DNA from: Azolla caroliniana
Lineage: Eukaryota > Polypodiophyta
DNA length: 64,000 nucleotides
Direction of reading: 5' to 3'
Assembly: GCA_043228905.1 (NCBI GenBank)
Contig: JBHGNT010000008.1
Coordinates: forward strand, 3,596,001-3,660,000
Made by a program: the position numbers and the translations under genes. Numbering within the stretch: position 1 is the first letter of the stretch; each line of letters opens with the position of its first letter. The notes below the pieces were generated by a model. The model saw only the letters and a program-made list of their open reading frames with translations, made no database searches and had not been told where the DNA came from. Of this stretch, positions 43,465 through 55,302 are shown one piece after another.

Positions 43465-43600
43465 GCGCTTCTCTGGCTTTGTTCGGCTATTGTCCCGGTT
43501 GTCTCTGTCCATCGCCACTTTGTCCTATCTGGTCATCTTCGTCTCCATTTGTCGTTTGTCTGATCCGGCCATTGTGTTCATTTGTTTGGCTCGTTCAACT
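43465..43600. other. Continuation of the spacer interrupted by gypsy A
   Basis: Rejoins 22895 after one copy of gcgct. It contains loose repeats of TCCGGCCATTGTG-like words shared with 22800-22890. No gene. Confidence 0.5.
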
Positions 43601-44207
43601 TGATCCGAAACTTAATAGCACTTAAACATTTATGTAAACAAAAAATATGTTGTGCAAGATATAAAAGAAAGCACGAGAGATACACAAGAAATCAATACAC
43701 AATACACCACAAATTTTAACGTGGAAAACCCTCAAAGACGTAAAAATCACAAGGCCTAGTCTGGAACTAATTCACTATCAATATAAATCCAATACACCAA
43801 AATTCTACTCTATACAAGTTAGAGTACTATGAGAAATCGAGGAATATGATGTTTCCTCAAAAAACTAAACTCAACAAAAAGACACAAAAACCACCAAAAC
43901 TCACAACACGTGGCTGATGACAAAGGCGGCGATGTCCAGATGTCTTAGTGTGTTGGTGTACTTGAGCAAGCTTGAAGGAATCAGCCAAGAAAGAGAGTAT
44001 GAGCTCTCTGAAATCTGTTTTTCTCTGTTGCTATAGAGAAATGCTCGTTTTCCTCTTTTTAACTCTACCAAAAGAATGAGTTACATAGTGTAGATATGTA
44101 ACGTCTTCTTGTGTGAACCCCTTTCACACTATATTTTAAAAAATACAAGTTTTGGACATTTAAGGCCCATTTCATTTACATACTAATGTGGACAGAAAAA
44201 CCTAACA
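43601..44207 (-). repeat. 3' LTR of copia D
   Basis: 607 bp bounded on the minus strand by TGTTAGGTTTTTCTG and TTTCGGATCA (TG..CA). Only one copy is present; the outer end is inferred. Confidence 0.6.
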
Positions 44208-44250
44208 ATCACCCCCTCTGGCCACATAGGAGAAGATTCCATTGAACCAC

Positions 44251-45054
44251 TTAGTTTCTGTTCATTCCAACAAGCTTGACACATAGCTCAAACTTTTCTT
44301 TAGAGACTACCTTCGTCAACATGTCAACAACATTTTCATCTGTGTGAATTTTCTTGAGTTGTAGAAGTTGATCTTCAATTGCCGAGCGCGGCCAATGATA
44401 CCTTACATCGATATGTTTCGTACGAGAATGGTACATAGAGTTCTTGCTTAGATCCATTGCACTTTGGCTGTCACAAAATATCACATAAGTTAGTTGACTT
44501 AAACCCAAATCTGAAACAAACCTTTTCAACCATAACATCTCTTTGGCAGCTTCAGTGGTTGCAATATATTCCGCTTCTGTTGTAGACAAAGCAATACATT
44601 TTTGCAATTTAGATTGCCATGATACGGCTCCCCCTGCAAATGTAAATAAGTAAGCCGAAGTAGATTTTCTCCCATTGAGATCCCTTGCCATATCTGAATC
44701 TGAAAAACCTTCAAGAGTTTGTTTATAATCTCCAAAACATAAACATAATTTTGATGTACCTCTTAAATAATGAAAGATCCATTTTACAGCATCCCAATGA
44801 GGCTTACTCGGATTGGAGAGATATCTACTTACAACACTAACGGCATGGGCAATATCTGGCCTTGTGCTAACCATAGCATACATCAAAGAACCAATTGCTG
44901 AAGAGTAAGGAATTGAAGACATCTCTTCTTTCTCTTGCTCGGTATGTGGACAATCTTTTCTACATAATTTAAAATGACTAGCAAGGGGGGTACTTACTGG
45001 TTTTGCATTATGCATATTAAACCTCTCTAATACTCGTTCCCCCCTCGCAATCAT
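44251..45054 (-). pseudogene. pol: RT C-terminus and RNase H of copia D
   Basis: An open frame of 267 codons beginning in the RT connection (VLERFNMHNAKPVSTPL), with IGSLMYAMVSTRPDI, then RNase H: SWQSKLQKCIALSTTEAEY, the CDS motif (IFCDSQSAMDL), SRTKHIDVRYH and DMLTKVV. It lacks the RT active site. The junction at about 45060 joins the linker end to this point, removing the whole catalytic RT. Confidence 0.92.
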
Positions 45055-46330
45055 CCTTATCTTTATGGTTTAAAACGTCATAATAACTTTCAAGTTCCCC
45101 CTCGTTAGAGATTAAGACATAATCTGAACTAGGATACCGTACAAATGGTTTTCGTTCTCTAGTAGACCTTCTAGGTTGTTCATTGACCACCTCTTGTAAG
45201 GAAGTTTGCTCCCCCCCCCCCCTCAAAACCTGTTTGTGGTAAAATATCATCATGATTAGCTTCAACCCTATTATTTATAAAACCTAGTTTATCAACATCC
45301 TCATGGTTTTCATCTTGCTGGGAAGCATCTCCATATGTAGCATCTTCGGTCATAGGAATCGGGTCAAAATCATTAAGTCCACCATCTACTTGAGTGTTGG
45401 ATCCTTTGACCTTTTCAATATCTTTGATAGTTTGATCCTCAACAAATACCATATCACGACTTCGAATAAGCTTTCTTTCTATTGGGTCATAACATCTGTA
45501 ACCAAACTCATTTTGGCCATAACCAATAAAAATACATTCTTTAGATTTACCATCTAACTTAGACCGTTCATCTTTAGGTATATGTACAAAACATTTACAC
45601 CCAAACACACGTAAATGATCATATGAAACATTCTTACCATACCAAACTCTATTAGGAATGTTGCCCTACAATGCAACAGTAGGAGATAGGTTAATAACAT
45701 ATGCAACGGTACTCAAAGCCTCGCCCCAAAAGGATTTGGATAACTTTGCATCCGAGAGCAAGCATCGAACTTTTTCAACTAGAGTTCTATTCATCCTTTC
45801 CGCCAAGCCATTTAGTTGTGGGGTTTTTGGTGGTGTCTTTTGATGCTTAATCCCATGCTCTCGACAGTATGCATTGAAAGATCCAAGGTATTCCCCACCA
45901 TTGTCAGTGCGAATGCATTTTAGCTTTTTCCCTATCTCTCTTTCTACAGAAGCATGAAATTATTTGAACACATTAAATACTCAGTCCTTAGTTTTCAATG
46001 TTCGAATCCAAAGTTTCCTAGAATAGTCATCAATAAAAGTAACGAAATAGAGTGCACCACCTATTGATTTTACCTTTAAAGGACCACAAACATCTGAATG
46101 TACCAACTCAAGTACCTCTTCCTTTCTTGAAGAAGAATGTTGTTTGAACGCAACTCTTCTTTACTTTCCTACCACACAGTGATTGCACATGTCTAACTTA
46201 GCATCTTCTAGACCTGGAAGCAAGCTTTTCTTTCCTAGGCAATCAAGCCCCTTCTCACTAATATGAGACAACCTTTTATGCCATAGTTCTGACATATTGT
46301 GCTTTCAGCTGCATTCACAAGATTAGTAGA
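45055..46330 (-). pseudogene. pol: Integrase and linker of copia D
   Basis: HHCC region near 46180-46290 (CNHC), first core Asp in LVHSDVCGP (about 46090), second in RTDNGGEY (about 45900), Glu in PQLNGLAERMNRT (about 45800), then VFGCKCFVHIPKDERSKLDGKS (45180-45608) and the linker with RRSTRERKPFVRY. All three catalytic residues are present, but several stops (about 46165, 45985, 45665) interrupt it. Confidence 0.9.
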
Positions 46331-46377
46331 GATAAATGCATGTAATAAATACAAACTAGAGCATTTCTTACCACGAG

Positions 46378-46959
46378 CTATAACCAATGAGCCCTTAGTA
46401 AGATTTCATTGAAGATGTTGCAATAGCCATCATCATCTAATCTACCGGTTGAGATAAGATGTAAACGAATGTCGGGTACATGTCTTACCTCCTTGAGAAT
46501 CAACTTTGAACTTGTGTTGGTTTCCAAACAAATAGTCCTAATGCCTACCACCTTTAAAAGACCATCATTGCCCATCTTCACAACTCTGAAATCCCTTGAA
46601 GCATAAGAAGTAAAAAACTCCCTTCTAGATGTGACAAGGAACAATGCTCCACTATCAACAACCCAATTAGTTTCATTGTGAGCAAGATTAATTACGTTTT
46701 CATCATAGACAACAAGTAAATCATCTGAGGAAGTTGTATTGACACGATTAGAATTATCATCGTTACCTTTGTTTTCATGCTTACCGTTAGATGTGTGGTT
46801 GTCCTTTTTCCACTTGTAACAATTCCTCTTTATGTGTCCTGTTTTACCACAAAAATGACATTCTAGATTTTTATACCTTGGTTTTGATTTACTTCTACTC
46901 CTCCCTCGGTTGTTTTGACCTTGGCTTGTATGCTTATTCCTCCCTCTCTCAACCATCAA
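46378..46959 (-). CDS. gag: Nucleocapsid and protease of copia D
   Basis: 193 open codons: a basic stretch (NNRGRSRSKSKPRYK), an intact zinc knuckle CHFCGKTGHIKRNC, an Asn/Ser-rich spacer and the protease motif VVDSGALFLVTSR, followed by VPDIRLHLISTGRLDDDG. Both functional motifs look intact. The capsid part is missing upstream. Confidence 0.9.
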   Translation of the reverse strand: MMVERGRNKHTSQGQNNRGRSRSKSKPRYKNLECHFCGKTGHIKRNCYKWKKDNHTSNGKHENKGNDDNSNRVNTTSSDDLLVVYDENVINLAHNETNWVVDSGALFLVTSRREFFTSYASRDFRVVKMGNDGLLKVVGIRTICLETNTSSKLILKEVRHVPDIRLHLISTGRLDDDGYCNIFNEILLRAHWL

Positions 46960-47259
46960 GACCTCCGAATGTAAGGATGCCCCTTGTGTTGAGAAATTGT
47001 TTGGTCAAATCACAATAAACGAACTGTGCTGAAATATGAATCACATATATGCCAAGAAAAGGAAAAAAAAAAAAAACAGGACAACAATCGTACATAGAGA
47101 TTTAACGTGGAAACCCTAAAACGGGAGAAAACCACAGGAACAAATCTTCACTATGTATAGTGGATATACAACAACACAGAATGTTACAACACTCCTTCGA
47201 GTGTATCAGCCATGCAGGGCTCTTGGTGTCTGTTGTTACGCACACAGCTATGGCGCCAC

Positions 47260-48060
47260 TGTCGTGGAAATCCGCGCTTGCGTGTAAGATAAGGCTGGAC
47301 CACCGGGGTCTTGAACTAGGGAGTAAGAGGGGAAGTGGGAGCTTAACCCTTACGAGCTTTCAAGCACAAAAGAGGAAGAACAAGGCGCGAAGATTGACAA
47401 GAGAATGGGCTAGACCAAGCCAAGTTTCACCAAGCAAATTCCATTACCAAGACACACAATGATTTACAATCACAGCCATATACGCCGGCTCAAGCATAAC
47501 TAGACGAAACCCTAACCGAATAGTAAAGTAGGAGAAGAATGAAACCCTAATGGTCTACCCAAAACAACAAAATGGTGACCATCTCAAAGTGAAAGCCCTT
47601 TATAAAACAGGGTTTGATTACAATGGAGAGGGACAGAAATGGGAATTCATGACGACGATGACCACGAAACACGAGCACACCAAGCATAATCTCGAATACA
47701 ACGAGAGCACGAGCACACCACATGAACCGAGAACCATGTACCACGAGAGCCGACGACACCAACACCATAAACCTCGAACCACGCAAATGGCGAGCTCACG
47801 GACCCGTGACGACGAACGGGGGCACCAACACCATGGCCCAAGAGCCACCCGAATAGCGAGCACACAGGCTCGCAACGACAAACTGAGTGAAGCTACGCCG
47901 AACCAACGAGCCTCGGGCTCACGAGCACCAACACCATCACAAGGCCACGGACACACCTCAAGATGAGAATGTGAATGAGAGAGATCAAGAACCCATAAGA
48001 ACAAATGAGCAAGAAAAGAAGAAGTATTGAAACCCTAAACCCTAAACCCTAGCTAGAAGA
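47260..48060 (+). repeat. Truncated LTR R, related to the LTR of element C
   Basis: Starts TGTCGTGGAAATCCGCGC and shows the C-LTR landmarks in the same order: GCGTGTA, GGACCAC.GGGGTCT, GAACTAG, AACCCTAA and a CTTTATAAAACAGG box. The right end lacks the expected CCACGACA and instead runs into telomere-like repeats and filler. No interior is attached. Confidence 0.6.
48030..48051 (+). repeat. Short interstitial telomeric repeat
   Basis: Three consecutive AAACCCT units (plant telomere sequence) at the broken end of R. Confidence 0.85.
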
Positions 48061-48391
48061 AGACGATGTATTATACCTGTTTTTTTATAAATATGTATTA
48101 TACCTGTCTCTCACACTCGCGCTACTTCTATTCTACTATCTCCATCTTCTCACGTTTTGGCCTAAGTGTATTTATACTTATACACTATATGAGCTATTTA
48201 CAAATGTAGCCTCTGCTACGTATCATTATTATTATTGCTATAATAATAATAGTCGAACTATCAAACAATCGACTCACTGTTTTCGACTCTTCGACTGTAG
48301 GCTTTCCGAACTATCGAATCTTCCCTGTCTTCGACTGTTGGCACTCCTTGGTCCGATTAGTCGGGTCCTTGTAGTCATCGACTGTCAGCAA

Positions 48392-49054
48392 CATGGTTGT
48401 TTACGTACCCGTATTTAACTTTTAAATACGTATAATACCTCATCATTTGTATAGTACGTACTATACCTCAATGTTGTTTAGTCAAATATCATGTACATTT
48501 GTCCAATACGGTATTTAACGTATTTATAAAAAAACAGGTATAATACATATTTATAAAGAAAATGTACGTAACACCCTAATGAAAAGCAAAAAAGAAAAGA
48601 GAAATCTATCATGACTGTGATAATCGTAGGCGATTCCTTAATCTATGAAGGCATAATTGTAAATAATTACAATTTAAAGTAGAACATCGTGATACACACT
48701 TGCATTGATTTATAGAATAAGGGAATGTCGACATCCATATTACTACAAGTATGTTAGGAATTGAAATATTCAAATGTCTTATATGCATTTTAGGATGTAG
48801 AACTATATTGTACATCACAAAATTGTGTAAACATAGATGTTTTTTACAATATTATAGATATTTTTTAGAAAGGTAAATAATTTTCAAATTCTAGAAGTAT
48901 TTAATGTACTATACGTAAAATACGTATTTTATGTATTTTATAAGTATTTAACATATTAAGAAAACGTATTTAACGTATTCTTAAATTGAGAGGTACTATA
49001 CGGGTATTAATATGTTAAATACGTATGGTATTCGTACCGTACCTAACAACCTTG
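48392..49054 (-). mobile_element. hAT-like MITE F2
   Basis: Reverse-oriented copy of F1/F3: starts CATGGTTGTT, ends AACAACCTTG. The left flank gtcagcaa is echoed on the right as ctcagcaa after three extra bases. 663 bp, AT-rich, non-coding. Confidence 0.8.
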
Positions 49055-49114
49055 GGACTCAGCAACTTCTGGACAATCAGTTCCTCCTCCCACTAGAGGG
49101 ACATATTCCCAACA

Positions 49115-50621
49115 AACTCCCCCTTCACTCCTGTGGGAGGAAGTTAGTTAGTCCTGTCTTCTGTCGACAGACTCTGAGTCTATCCATAGGTAGGTTCTTC
49201 GTCAACATGTCTGATCCATTGTCGTCAGTATGGATCTTCACCAAGGAAAACTCTCCTTCTTCGACTCTCTCCCGCAACCAGTGATACCTTCACTGTATAT
49301 GCTTGGTCCAGGAGTGGTATGAAGCATTCTTGGCAAGATGTATGGCACTCTTGCTATCACAGTGAAGCAAGAGCTCCTTTTGCTTCATCCCTAATTCGGT
49401 GAGAAAACTTCTCATCCAGATCATCTCTTTACCGGCCCCTATAGCTGCCATATACTTTGCCTCCATAGTCAACAAAGCTACAAACTTCTGCAATCGTGAC
49501 TACCATGACACTACTCCCCCTGCATAGGTCATCACGTACCCTGACGTGGATCGGTTCGAGTTGACATCTCCCGACATGTCCGAATCGGTAAAACCTTCTA
49601 GAAGAGGTTTTCCGAAACCATACCTTAGGCATACCCCCGAGGTGCCCTTTAAGTACCTGAGTATCCACTTCACTGCTGCCCAGTGTTCTCTCCCTAGATT
49701 ACTCATATATCAGCTTACTACGCCTACAACAAATGTTGTGTCTGGTCTCGTACAGACCATAGCATACATTAGACTGCCAACGGCCGAGGCATATGGTACC
49801 TTCCTCATCTCGGCCTTTTCCTTCTCCCCTTTCGGGCACTGCTTTACATTCAATCTGCAATTTGTCGGCAACACTAAGCCGACTGACTTTGCATCTGACA
49901 TGTTAAATCTCTCTAGGATCTTCGTCACATACTTCTGTTGTGACAACCATAGCACCTTTTGAGTTCTATCTCGAACTATGTGCATTCCTAAGATCTATTT
50001 AGGCGGTCCAAGGTCTTTCATGGTAAATGATTTGCTGAGAGCTTTCTTCAAGCTTCCAATCTTCCTTGTATCTTGACCAACTATCAACATGTCATCGACA
50101 TATAGCAAGAGAATCAAGAAGTCTCCTTCTTTGTACCTTTTGACGAACACACAGTGATTGGCCTATGTTTTCTGGAACCGGTGTCCCATCATGAAGGACT
50201 CGAACTTCTTGTACCATTGGCGTGGAGCTTGTTTCAAACCGCACAAGCTTTTCTTCAGTTGACACACCAGATTCTCTTTCCCTTTCTCCTCAAAGCCTTC
50301 GGGTTGCTGCATGTAGATTTATTCTTCTAGCTCGCCGTGCAGAAATGCGGTTTTGACATCCAACTATTCGATCTCCAGATCCATACTAGCCGCTATGCTT
50401 TGAACAGTTGGAATGGATGTCATCTTCATGACTAGTGCGAATATTTCGTCAAAGTGGACGCCCTTTTTCTGTTGAAAACCCTTCACCACTATGCGGGCTT
50501 TATACTTGGGCTCACTGTCAGTTTCTCCAGTCTTCACGTTGTAGAACCATTTATTCTTGAGTGCTCTCTTACCTTTCGACAGCTCAACCAGGTCGTAGGT
50601 GAAATTCTCGTGCAAGGATTC
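49115..50621 (-). pseudogene. pol: RT and RNase H of copia N
   Basis: 50364-50615 gives the RT N-terminal part (YDLVELSKGKRALKNKW, YKARIVVKGFQQKKG). The YVDD catalytic block lies around 50080-50105. 49710-49985 gives the connection (KILERFNMSDAKSVG, IGSLMYAM-like). 49290-49706 gives RNase H (CLRYGFGKPLLEGFTDSDMSG, MEAKYMAAIGAGKE). Frameshifts and stops occur at several places. At 49115-49135 a polypurine tract borders the LTR. Confidence 0.9.
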
Positions 50622-51010
50622 TGTTGAAATACAAGCTCAACATTGGCCAGATCGACTGTGCAAGCCGAGAACCGGATCGGTTGGGACCGATCAGTTAGGT
50701 CGGGTGCGTAAACCAGTGCGCAAATCGGTGTGCAACAAGAAGCCGTAGCGGTGCGTAAACCGCGAGGCCGTTGGAAAGATATTCTGCGTAGGAATATATT
50801 TTGGCAGTTAGTGTAGAGCTCATTTATGAGCATTGAAGTACGTGTCAGTACTTCTGTCAGTCCGTATGGACTTCTATAAAAGTGCTCACTGAGCACATCC
50901 TATTTACAGATTGAGTATTATTATTTTAAATAGAGTTGTGTGTATTGACTCTTTCTCTCTCTCTCTCTCTCCCGCATATTGTGTGTGTCCAACCTTTCCA
51001 TTAAACCTGT
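50622..51010 (+). repeat. 5' LTR of copia M
   Basis: Matches the Q fragment and 55815-56019 (CAAGCTCAACATTGGCC, GGAATATATTTTGG). A CT run lies at 50951-50974. The 3' limit is uncertain because the LTR is joined directly to mid-gag. Confidence 0.75.
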
Positions 51011-52250
51011 GTTTTTCTTACGAGGCAAGTCGGTGCGCAATGGAGGCGGCCGACGGGATCAAGGAAGAAGACATCGAAGTGATGCCGACAGCAATCCCGG
51101 ACCCTCCGGAAACAGGGGGAGTCGAGGTGACGAGAACCAGCACGGAAATCTGTCACGGAATGTTGGTATTGTGGCAAGAAAGGCCACAAGGAGAGCGAGT
51201 GTTGGACGAGCCATAAGGAGTGGTTCTCATACCTTGAGAAACCGATGCAACCGGGAGTAGTCGCAATAGGAGATGACACTCCGCATCCGATCGAGAATGT
51301 TAGTGAAGTTCCCCTGAGTCATATCGAACAAAAAGGGAAACTCATGAACGTGTTACACGTCCCGACAATCACGAAGAATCTGGTGTCGGTCGGTCAGATT
51401 GTCAACCAGGGAATGCAAGTCCGGTTCCCGCACCTCGAGTGCTTCATTCAGGAGGAAGGCCAAGTTATTGCGCAAGGGCGCAGAAACGGGAGGATGTTTA
51501 TCCTCGACGCCAATGACGTTGGCACCACAATGTTCGCAAAAGGAAAAAAATTCGACTCGGATATTGACTTGTGGCACAAGAGGATAGGCCACGTCAACTA
51601 TCAAAGGCTTCAGGACTTGCAATCGAAACAAGTTGTGTTCAGATTGCCCAAATTTAGTGGCCGGAAGGCCCAAATTTATGAAGCCTACCAGCTAGGGAAG
51701 CAACACTGACTTCCTTTCCCCAACGAGTGTAACCGGAGCCGGAACAAGCTCGACTTGATACATTCAGATGTATGGGGGCCAGCACAGAACGTTAGTCTCG
51801 GCGGGAGTCGATATTCAAAACGGCATAGCCGAAAGGAAAAATCGATCGGTTGTGGAAGCGGCGCAGGCAATGCTGGAAGAGAAGAGCTTGCCCAGGTTCT
51901 ATTGGGCCGAAGCGGTACGAACCACGGTCTACATCTCGAATCGGATCGGAGACAAGGTGTTGGCGCATGAGCTGTATTTCGGAAGGAAGCCGAATCTACG
52001 ACACTTGAGAGTTTTTGGTAGCATTGTGTATGTGCATGTGCCGAAGGAGAAACAGAGGAAGTTGGACGCGAAAGTCGAGAAGTGTATCTTGGTCGACTAT
52101 TCAGACGAACAAAAGGGTATAAGTGTTATAACCCCCGAACCAAACAAGCTCGCGTGAGCCGCGATGTTGTGTTTGACGAGTCCGCGTCCTGTTCCTCAAC
52201 TCCGGACCTCCATACCCGAGTTCTAACGATGAGGTCAGCGAGGCTGAAAT
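51011..52250 (+). pseudogene. gag: gag and integrase remnants of copia M
   Basis: Starts in the gag region that K has before its zinc knuckle. The knuckle (CWYCGKKGHKESEC-type, about 51165-51210) leads straight into HKEWFSYLEKP, skipping the DSGA protease site. Pre-integrase follows (WHKRIGHVNYQRLQDL). The integrase jumps from the first Asp region (about 51755-51800) to NGIAERKNRSVVEAAQAMLE (about 51820), removing the core. The C-terminal part to 52140 is intact (RVFGSIVYVHVPKEKQRK). Confidence 0.85.
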
Positions 52251-53587
52251 GACTCCGGATGACCGCGAAATCAAGACCATCGATGAGAGTCCGATTTCAT
52301 TTTGGCTAAGTGGACCGAACAAGCGATTGGGTCAGTTTGACCAGTCCGAAGAAGAGCCGGTGAGTAGTGGAGACTCGGTCGTGCATTCCCCGCACAGGAA
52401 GCCGAGGAGACGGCTTACACACAAGGAAAAAGGGAAGAAGAAGATGCCGGACTATGGCACAGATAAGGGCGAGTCTGATCGACGCGAATCCGACTCCGAG
52501 AAGAGCGATGATGGGCCTTCGAGAGCGAAGTCCGCGTCGGCCAAGAAAGCCTCAACTTCGGCTAATGAGCAATTACACCGATCTACCCGCCAGAAAGAAC
52601 CCTATTGTGTTGTACATGAGTACAATGAGTACATGGCGGAAGTGCGTGAGCCAGAGAGCTACGCAGAAGCAGCGAAGGACACAAATTGGCGTGCCGCAAT
52701 GGAGGAAGAGATGCGCGCATTGGCGGAGAATGAAACCTGGGACCTAGTTGACGCACCAAAGGGTGTGAAGTCGATCGGATGTAGGTGGGTGTACAAGGTC
52801 AAGTACAACACCGACGACTCGGTCAACCAATATAGGGCCCGGTTAGTAGCGAAAGGCTACGCGGAGCAACACGGCATCGACTACGATGAGATGTTTGCGT
52901 TGGTCGCAAAGATGATGACCGTCCGTATTTTTCTTGCAGTAGCTATGTCAAAGGGGTGGCATTTACATCAGATGGATGTCAAGAATGCGTTCCTGCAAGG
53001 CAAGCTTGAGGAACAAGTGTACATGGTACAACCCCCCGGATTTCACTCCGGAATGAACACCTCGGCGGTCTACTGGTTGAAGAAGTCCCTTCACGAACTA
53101 AAGCAAGCCCCGCGTGCTTGGAACACGAAAATCACGTAGCGATTGCATCGGATGGGATTTGCGACGTCCAAATTGGTCTCTTCAGTGTTCATTCGGAAAG
53201 GTTGACACGGGCGGATTAGTATTTTACTTTATGTTGATGACTTGGTCATCACCGGCGCCAACCTAGGTGAAATTGACCGCGTAAAACTCCAGCTCGCGGC
53301 ATCATTTGACATGAAGGACCTGGGGGACCTTCATTACTTCCTCGAGATCGAAGTGATCCGTACCCCCAAAGGCATACTAATTAGCCAATGGCATTACGTG
53401 TTGTGTATGCTCTTCAAGTTCGGGATGGCAGATTGCAAGTCAGTCTCGACTCCTCTAGATAAAACCGTCAAGCTTCGCCCTGACTCCGGAAAGGTTTGCG
53501 ACCCGAAGAGGTTCCGACAGATTGTCGGAAGCCTCATATACTTGACTATCACGCGACCAGACATCAGTTACCCGGTCGGTGTGATTA
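52249..53587 (+). pseudogene. pol: Linker and RT of copia M
   Basis: 52249-53139 is open for 296 codons: acidic linker, then RT with WRAAMEEEMRALAENETWDL, YKVKYNTDDSVNQYRARLV, HLHQMDVKNAFLQGKLEEQ and LKQAPRAW. A stop lies at 53138. The frame resumes at 53220 with LLYVDDLVITG, then FDMKDLGDLHYFLEIE and GSLIYLTITRPDISYPVG up to the S insertion. The catalytic residues are preserved. Confidence 0.92.
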
Positions 53588-53884
53588 GGGTGAAAGCATG
53601 TGAATGGAAACACTATTATAGCTATTTAGCTGCTAAACTGACCACAGCTAAATAGTTTTTTTTATAGCTAATTTTTATTAGGAAGATCTTAAAGATATGT
53701 ATCATTTATTATGGAGATGGAAATATTACCATTTATGGTCCACCGTTTAGCTAGTCTTTTTCTGAGATCAAATTCTAATCATCCCTAAATTTGCCAAAAT
53801 ATACAGATTACATGTAGCTTTTTAGGTAGCTAATTAGCTATGTCAAGGACATAGCTAATTGTTCCCATTCCCATGCTTTCACCC
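53588..53884. mobile_element. TIR element S (MITE-like)
   Basis: 297 bp with terminal inverted repeats of about 24 bp (GGGTGAAAGCATG..; two mismatches) and the flanking word atta duplicated. Excision restores the RT frame (GVI/SQFM). Interior AT-rich, with TAGCTA..TAGCTAATTAGC words near both ends like those of the 13.7-14.6 kb array. The duplication could be 4 bp (atta) or a 3-bp tta as in PIF/Harbinger. Confidence 0.8.
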
Positions 53885-54464
53885 ATTAGTCAGTTCATGG
53901 CACGGCCAACCGAGGAGCACCTTCAATGCACACAACGCGTACTCTGGTACGTCAGTGGCACTAAGGACCGTGGGCTACTATATCGGACCGATACTGCCAC
54001 ACAGTTAGTCAGCTACACCGATGTTGATTGGGCTGGAAACGCCGGCGATCGCCGACCCACATCCGGATTCGCGTTCTCTCTTGGGAGCGCCGCGATCGCG
54101 TGGAGTAGGAAGAAGCAGCCAACAGTTGCTCTGTCGAGCACCGAAGCCGAGTATAGAGGAGCCGTTGTCGCAACATGCAAACTTATCTGGCTGAAACGGC
54201 TACTTATGGATCTGTAGGTGGAGGTGTCCGATCCGACAACGATCTACTGCGACAACCTCAACAGCATCCAGTTAGCGAAGAACCCTATCTTCCACGGCCA
54301 AACTAAGCACATTGAGGTGCACTACCACTTTGTCTGTGAGCATGTCCTCTCCGGTGAAGTCGAACTTCAGTATGTTCCAACGGATCAGCAGACCGCCGAC
54401 ATTTTCACCAAGCCCCTTGGTCTCGTCATGTTGCGACAATTCTCGGGTGCGCTTGGGTTGCGAC
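53885..54464 (+). pseudogene. pol: RNase H of copia M
   Basis: [67 protein letters not shown] and ADIFTKPLG in order; one stop near 54216. It is cut by F3 near its end (ALGLR). Confidence 0.92.
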
Positions 54465-55294
54465 CAAGGTTGTTAGGTACATTAGGCACGGTACAGATAC
54501 CATACATATTTAACGTATTAATACCCGTATAGTACCTCCCAATTTAAGAATACGTTAAATACGTTTTCTTAATATGTTAAATACTTATAAAATACGTAAA
54601 TTACGTATTTTACGTATAGTAAGTTAAATACTTCTAGAATTTGAAAATTATTTACCTTTCTAAAAAATATCTATAATATTGTAAAAAACATCTATGTTTA
54701 CACAATTTTGTGATGTACAATATAGTTCTACATCCTAAAATGCATATAAGACATTTGAATATTTCAATTCCTAACATACTTGTAGTAATATGGATGTCGA
54801 CATTCCTTTATTCTATAAATCAGTGTAAGTGTGTATCACGATGTTCTACTTCAAATTGAAATTATTTACAATTATGCCTTCATAGATTGAGGAATCGCCT
54901 AAGATTATCACAGTCATGATAGGTTTCTCTTTTCTTTGTTTTCTTCTTCTTCTTCTTCTATCTACTACGATTATCACACTCAAGATAGGTTTATGTCTTC
55001 TTTTCTCTCTTCTTCTTCATCTTCTTCATCGTTGTCACTTCTATTCTTCTTTCATCCTTCCTTTGGCTTCTTTTTCACTAAAATCTTTTTTTTCTTTTGC
55101 TTTTCATTAGGGTGTTAGGTACATTTTCTTTATAAATACGTATTATACCTCTTTTTTTTTAAATACGTTAAATACCGTATTGGACAAATGTACATGATAT
55201 TTGACTAAACAACATTGAGGTATAGTACGTACTATACAAATGATGAGGTATTATACGTATTTAAACATTAAATACGAGTACATAAACAACCATG
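54465..55294 (+). mobile_element. hAT-like MITE F3
   Basis: 830 bp, CAAGGTTGTT..AACAACCATG, flanked by a perfect 8-bp duplication gttgcgac (54457-54464 and 55295-55302). Non-coding. It defines the family best. Confidence 0.88.
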
Positions 55295-55302
55295 GTTGCG
55301 AC

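Larger units (their letters stand above)
43601..46986 (-). mobile_element. Ty1/copia element D (Tnt1-like order), 5' truncated, RT core deleted
   Basis: 3' LTR (43601-44207), polypurine tract (AGAGGGGGTGAT on the minus strand, about 44208-44220), RNase H, integrase, protease and the gag zinc knuckle lie in the expected minus-strand order. The gag N-terminus, PBS and 5' LTR are missing, cut at 46986 where N begins. Base composition is AT-richer than in the other copia elements. Confidence 0.85.
46987..49114 (-). repeat. 3' LTR of copia N, split by two insertions
   Basis: Pieces at 46987-47259, about 48104-48391 and 49055-49114 together match the H LTR in reverse (TGTTGAGAAATTG at the left end, CATATTCCCAACA at the right end). 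Confidence 0.82.
46987..50621 (-). mobile_element. Ty1/copia element N, 3' half, same family as H
   Basis: On the minus strand: RT (from 50615), RNase H, polypurine tract and 3' LTR. The LTR extends from 49114 down to 46987 because R (47260 to about 48104) and MITE F2 (48392-49054) are inserted in it. Integrase, protease and gag are missing: M begins at 50622. The pol matches H closely (e.g. KGKRALKNKW, AYIRLP on the opposite strand). Confidence 0.88.

Noticed and set aside
47550-47966. 138-codon frame rich in His, Arg and Thr in LTR R
   Set aside because: Repeated ACGAGCAC/CCAACACCA words explain the composition; located in an LTR.
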